Positions 60,540 to 64,000 of a DNA stretch of 64,000 nucleotides are shown here, piece by piece. The notes below the pieces were generated by a model. The model did not search any database, was not told where the DNA came from, and worked only from the letters and a program-made list of their open reading frames with translations. Position 1 is the first letter of the stretch; every line of letters begins with the position of its first letter. This DNA is from a bacterium (GTDB taxonomy: Bacteria > Zhuqueibacterota > QNDG01 > JAFGCO01). Made by a program: the position numbers and the translations under genes. The stretch covers positions 124,001-188,000 of the forward strand of contig JAFGCO010000067.1 of assembly GCA_016932575.1 (NCBI GenBank). Reading direction: 5' to 3'.

Positions 60540-63399
60540 ACATTCCTAATCCGAGAGCCAGCTGAAAATAGATTTCCGATTGATCCGAGCCCGCATTTCC
60601 TTTCCAGGGTCGGGCATAACCTATGCTTATCGAAACGGGCAGCATATAAAAAATCCAGAAATCCGATTTGAGCTCTATCCCGGATGAGGCGGCTGTTTTC
60701 CTTGAAAAATTAATATTTGAATATTCACTGTAATCAGTAAAGACGGCGCCATGAATTTGTCGAAGATACACAGGCCATACTTTATAACCTCTTTCAATGT
60801 TGAATAATGGATAACGATATTCGACTGATCCCCCATAAAAATATTTCCGCCAGCTTTGTTCCTGATATCCCCTCACTCGAAAAGAAAATAATGATAAATG
60901 CCTGCTTTCTTTCTTCATGTCGGTATAATAGCAATTCAGTTTTGTAAAAAGTACGTGATGTCTGTTGTAAATCATTGGAAAATAATTTTGTATTGACACC
61001 TTACCAAGAAAAAAATCCAGTTTGCTTGATAACGATTGACTGTATTTTGAAAATTCGGCATTGATATGCATTCCTTCCTCATAACTGATGGAGCGGGTAT
61101 AGGCACGGACCGAAGAGTAATTTGCACGAATAAAAAGGGAATTTAACTTTCCCTGAAAATAATGACGACTTTGATTCAATGGTTTCATATTCGCATTTGT
61201 GTATTTTTCGTATGAAATCCCCGGACTGATTGAAAAATTATATTCCAGTTTACTGACCGGCACCTCAAAACTGAGCGACGCCATCTGTAAGCGCTGCCAA
61301 TATAAATCATCTTCGCTACCTTCATCGATATCAGACAAATCATGAGGTTCCACAAAATCCTGAATATAAACGGATACATTTGGATAGTATTGCATGTTAA
61401 GATAATCAAACATGAACTGAAAACGATTACGATCGATACTGTATGCACCAATTAGACCATAAAAATGCTGATTTAATACGTCTTTACCGATAAAAGCGGC
61501 TCCGACAACAGTAGAAGTATCATCCATCGTCAATACAGGAAAACGAACAGGCCTGGCCAAAGTGCGAAGCGGATTGTAATTTTTTGATTTAAAAAGCGGC
61601 CCTTTAGCCCTAAATGATAAAGATTCTTTTTTATGATTCTTCGGGGGATCCTGATAACCATAAGAAAAATCCTCTCTGCGATCGTGATCAAAATCAGACA
61701 ACGATTCCAGTGTTTCAGCAGAAGGCATGTCCATTGTATAGACATCAAATCCTTTTGATGAATAACCGATGAATGCAAGCTTCCTGCTGTCATGCGATAC
61801 TTTCGGGCAAAATGCACCTCCAAGCAGGTTTGTCAGCCGAGCCATTTTCTTGTTCTGCAGCGAATAATGAAAAATATTATAAACACCCGTTCTGTCCGAA
61901 GCAAACAAAATACCCTTGCCGTCCCGGGTCCATGAAGGCGTAATATCCCATGCCTTATCATGACATATTGAATAATAATTTCTGCTATCAATCTGATATA
62001 TCACTATATCCTTGAACCCCCCCTGTTCCCAGACGGATAGGACAATCTGCTTGCTGTCCGGAGAAAACCCGGGATTTGAATAATAATGAGATTCATCTCC
62101 CTTTAACAGAACAATACAATCCCCATTCTGCTTCTGCAGGCAGAGATCGGTTTTGCCCTGGTGTGTCCGGATATAGACAATATCGCCTTCCTTGTTGATA
62201 TCAGGATCAAACGTCCGCTGTTTTTTTGTGACCTGACAAACCCGCCTCAATCGCCTGTCCAGATAATAAATATCCGAATAGAGAGCATTTTTGTCATATA
62301 TTTCAAACTGAGAAAAATAAATCCTGTCCCCGGTCTGGTTCAATGAAAGTTGTGGATATACACAGTTCACTTTCTTTAAATTGCGGATCGATTGATTTTC
62401 TGTATTCACACTTCTTATTAATGCATGTTCATCATAAGTTCTATTAAAAAACAAAATTTCGTCATCGCCCCCCATCCATTCAATTCCCCAGGTATCACCG
62501 CCCAAATTCGTCAATCGCTGTACTTGTGAAATCCCCCGGCTTTCCAGATAATTCTTCTGACGCTCATATCTTTCGGCCAGGCCGGACTTCCACTGACTGT
62601 AAAATCGGGAAATTGAACCGCCCCAATAATATCCCAGAGACCCGCCGAACGAAAAGGGCCATAATTTCCGACTATTCTCACGGCGGAACGAAACAGCTTT
62701 ATCAGGGCCTCGTTTTCCTGTCATATAACGGTATAAAGATTCGCCATAAACATAAGGGGATGCCGGACCCGGCCACCGGTCCAAAACAGGTGTTACCTGG
62801 TCGAGTTTTGGAACCTGATTCTTTAAAAATGCCATCCGAAGATACATGTCATAATAAGGATCAATTCCCCGACCGCCTTCCGAGAGCTCAGTTTCAATAT
62901 ATACGGCAAAGCCCTCAATCATCCATAAGGGACAGGCCCAGTTGGGTGAATAAAACCGGCCAAACAAATGGCGTGCTCCCTCTGGAAAACCGCCAATCAT
63001 ATCCATATCCAGAATATGGCAGTATTCATGAAGCAGGAGCAATGATAAGAAGTCCTCATAATGCCCGAGACCGGCCGGTATTTGATTCGGACTGATATAA
63101 ATGGCATTATAGAAAATAAAAGAAGCTGCGCCAAACACGCTGTCATAAAAATCATTGATCACAATATGTGTTTTTTCGGAAGGCACATGTCTTAATACGG
63201 GCAAAATCGTTTCATGGACATCTTCCGAAAGCGATGCGATCCGGCAGGCAAGTTCTATATGTAATTCCGGATAATGAATGAAAAAATGACGGGTTTCAAT
63301 GGTTTTCCATTTTTGGTTTGGCGGAAAGACTAGCTGGGGAAAAACATGACAAGCAAAAAATATAAAAATAATTAGAAAACTAATCTTCTTATTTATCAT
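60496..63399 (-). CDS. Secreted zinc metallopeptidase with TolB-like propeller and C-terminal barrel-like region
   Basis: A 967-residue exported protein. ATG 63399 has GGTGA five bases upstream; the frame extends to 63450 but the extra residues are not signal-like. The signal peptide ends at about residue 21. LLHEYCHIL (His124, Glu125, His128) with Glu162 in WMIEGFAVY is a gluzincin zinc site, as in peptidase family MA. Residues ~300-600 contain TolB-type propeller repeats (FSPDSKQIVLS, ASDRTGVYNIF). The last ~330 residues look like a bacterial surface antigen barrel with a GYQEQSWRKYFYGGSVEYRY segment. It may sit in the outer membrane, exposing a peptidase. The 3' end overlaps the DUF190 gene. 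Confidence 0.8.
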   Translation of the reverse strand: MINKKISFLIIFIFFACHVFPQLVFPPNQKWKTIETRHFFIHYPELHIELACRIASLSEDVHETILPVLRHVPSEKTHIVINDFYDSVFGAASFIFYNAIYISPNQIPAGLGHYEDFLSLLLLHEYCHILDMDMIGGFPEGARHLFGRFYSPNWACPLWMIEGFAVYIETELSEGGRGIDPYYDMYLRMAFLKNQVPKLDQVTPVLDRWPGPASPYVYGESLYRYMTGKRGPDKAVSFRRENSRKLWPFSFGGSLGYYWGGSISRFYSQWKSGLAERYERQKNYLESRGISQVQRLTNLGGDTWGIEWMGGDDEILFFNRTYDEHALIRSVNTENQSIRNLKKVNCVYPQLSLNQTGDRIYFSQFEIYDKNALYSDIYYLDRRLRRVCQVTKKQRTFDPDINKEGDIVYIRTHQGKTDLCLQKQNGDCIVLLKGDESHYYSNPGFSPDSKQIVLSVWEQGGFKDIVIYQIDSRNYYSICHDKAWDITPSWTRDGKGILFASDRTGVYNIFHYSLQNKKMARLTNLLGGAFCPKVSHDSRKLAFIGYSSKGFDVYTMDMPSAETLESLSDFDHDRREDFSYGYQDPPKNHKKESLSFRAKGPLFKSKNYNPLRTLARPVRFPVLTMDDTSTVVGAAFIGKDVLNQHFYGLIGAYSIDRNRFQFMFDYLNMQYYPNVSVYIQDFVEPHDLSDIDEGSEDDLYWQRLQMASLSFEVPVSKLEYNFSISPGISYEKYTNANMKPLNQSRHYFQGKLNSLFIRANYSSVRAYTRSISYEEGMHINAEFSKYSQSLSSKLDFFLGKVSIQNYFPMIYNRHHVLFTKLNCYYTDMKKESRHLSLFSFRVRGYQEQSWRKYFYGGSVEYRYPLFNIERGYKVWPVYLRQIHGAVFTDYSEYSNINFSRKTAASSGIELKSDFWIFYMLPVSISIGYARPWKGNAGSDQSEIYFQLALGLGMFNSCDKTGLRHFLW

Positions 63400-63494
63400 C
63401 ATTTTCACCAATAAGTAATTTAAACACACCCGATCTGTTTTTGGCAACATACAGATTTAATTAATTGTCTGAAAGCATTGTCCAAAAGAAACCA

Positions 63495-64000
63495 TTAAAA
63501 ATTTTGTTTCTGAAATCCTTCAACTTTATCTAATAATTCATTTCGTATTTCATCCTGCTGCCTCAGGTTCACTCGTTTTACAGCTTCCTGCGCCTGATAT
63601 ATATTTCCGAAATAAAATCTTTGTGTTAAAAGAATTGTATATAGTAACGCATCATTCATTCTTCCCAAATCCATCAAGTATCCAGTCAGATAAAAATTCA
63701 GGCCGTTCAGTACGAACGCATTGAACGCATTTCCATATTCTCCGGCATAGATCTGCCCGAGTCCGGGTATAAGTACAGACAGCCATTTCGCCCGCGATTC
63801 AGATTTTGGTTTGATGGAGCCCGCTTTTTTTAACAGATCGACAAATTCTTCATCAGGGCAACTTTGACATCTCTTATATAACATAGAATAATATTTCAGG
63901 GATTTTATCCAATCGCCCTGAGAAATGGCAGAAATCAGCAATAATTGCCCGGCCTGAGCATTTAAACTGTCCTGATGATCCTCGGACCAGTGCTTCAACA
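63495..64000 (-). CDS. Membrane/TPR-like protein, C-terminal part (truncated by the window edge)
   Basis: The C-terminal 168 codons of a minus-strand frame entering from the right edge; the Met at 63998 is probably internal. A helical TPR-like stretch (SISQGDWIKSLKYYSMLYKR-like) is followed by AKWLSVLIPGLGQIYAGEYG, a pattern of small membrane proteins annotated DUF5683 or TM2-like. One or two membrane helices and a helical tail follow. It may be an envelope protein linked to lipoprotein or assembly machinery, but this is inference. The N-terminal half is outside the window. Confidence 0.55.
   Translation of the reverse strand, partial: LKHWSEDHQDSLNAQAGQLLLISAISQGDWIKSLKYYSMLYKRCQSCPDEEFVDLLKKAGSIKPKSESRAKWLSVLIPGLGQIYAGEYGNAFNAFVLNGLNFYLTGYLMDLGRMNDALLYTILLTQRFYFGNIYQAQEAVKRVNLRQQDEIRNELLDKVEGFQKQNF

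Noticed and set aside
1-64000. rRNA, tRNA, CRISPR array, prophage or insertion sequence
   Set aside because: I looked through the intergenic gaps on both strands and found no cloverleaf, rRNA core, repeat-spacer array or transposase.

Overview
The window comes from a Gram-negative bacterium of moderate G+C content, most likely in or near the Fibrobacterota-Chlorobiota-Bacteroidota group or an allied uncultured phylum (Calditrichota or KSB1-like). The evidence is a TamA/TamB outer-membrane pair, a CsgG-like lipoprotein-type gene, several very large secreted proteins ending in the PNPFN-type C-terminal sorting domain, two 14-repeat 'two-component regulator' propellers, and a beta-class DAHP synthase beside a chorismate mutase. 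I cannot resolve the phylum by reading alone. Most genes have clear Shine-Dalgarno sites. Several intergenic regions hold TTGnnn-17 bp-TAnnnT promoter pairs. I see no rRNA, tRNA, CRISPR array, insertion sequence or phage module.

Layout. 1-1.4 kb: the end of gpmA, then class I aldolase. 1.4-7.3 kb: tamB and tamA, with a possible leader ORF and terminator hairpin at the tamB start. 7.3-12.6 kb: MscS, CorA, a DUF3857/transglutaminase lipoprotein and an AraC/GyrI regulator, closed by a strong hairpin. 12.6-20.6 kb (minus strand): a nine-gene aromatic operon in the order chorismate mutase, DAHP synthase, tyrA, aroA, aroE, a J-domain-like/LRR protein, aroK, aroB, aroQ. It has a promoter and a terminator-like hairpin in front of its first gene. 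20.7-24.5 kb (plus): a DMT transporter, an R3H protein, a lone receiver domain, a lone CheB domain and an arylamine N-acetyltransferase-like protein. 24.6-31.7 kb: two large secreted proteins with sorting tails. 32-38.6 kb: PAP2, then (minus) a bifunctional nuclease, the spoIID-era-metalloenzyme-ttcA operon and two small cofactor-binding proteins. 38.6-43.6 kb (minus): a secreted propeller and mutS. 43.7-48.1 kb (plus): alr, a CsgG-like/beta-barrel fusion and a secreted metallo-beta-lactamase-fold protein. 48.1-52.2 kb (minus): a DUF697 protein and a large propeller receptor. 52.3-54.2 kb (plus): greA-marC-proC. 54.2-55.9 kb: a very AT-rich two-gene island. 55.9-60.5 kb (plus): a cation diffusion facilitator, a GHMP kinase/uridylyltransferase fusion, an unknown membrane protein, crcB and DUF190. 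60.5-64 kb (minus): a secreted metallopeptidase/propeller/barrel protein and a truncated membrane protein.

The strongest candidate for an undescribed system is the AT-rich island at 54.3-55.9 kb. Its 440-residue protein begins Met-Thr and carries the spacing of proteasome beta subunits (mature Thr1, Asp17, then Lys before Leu-Phe), with a large insertion before what look like the last strands of the fold. A 59-residue ORF overlaps its 3' end. Other notable points are the sugar kinase/nucleotidyltransferase fusion, the LRR/J-like gene coupled to aroK, and the possible attenuators in front of tamB and the aromatic operon.
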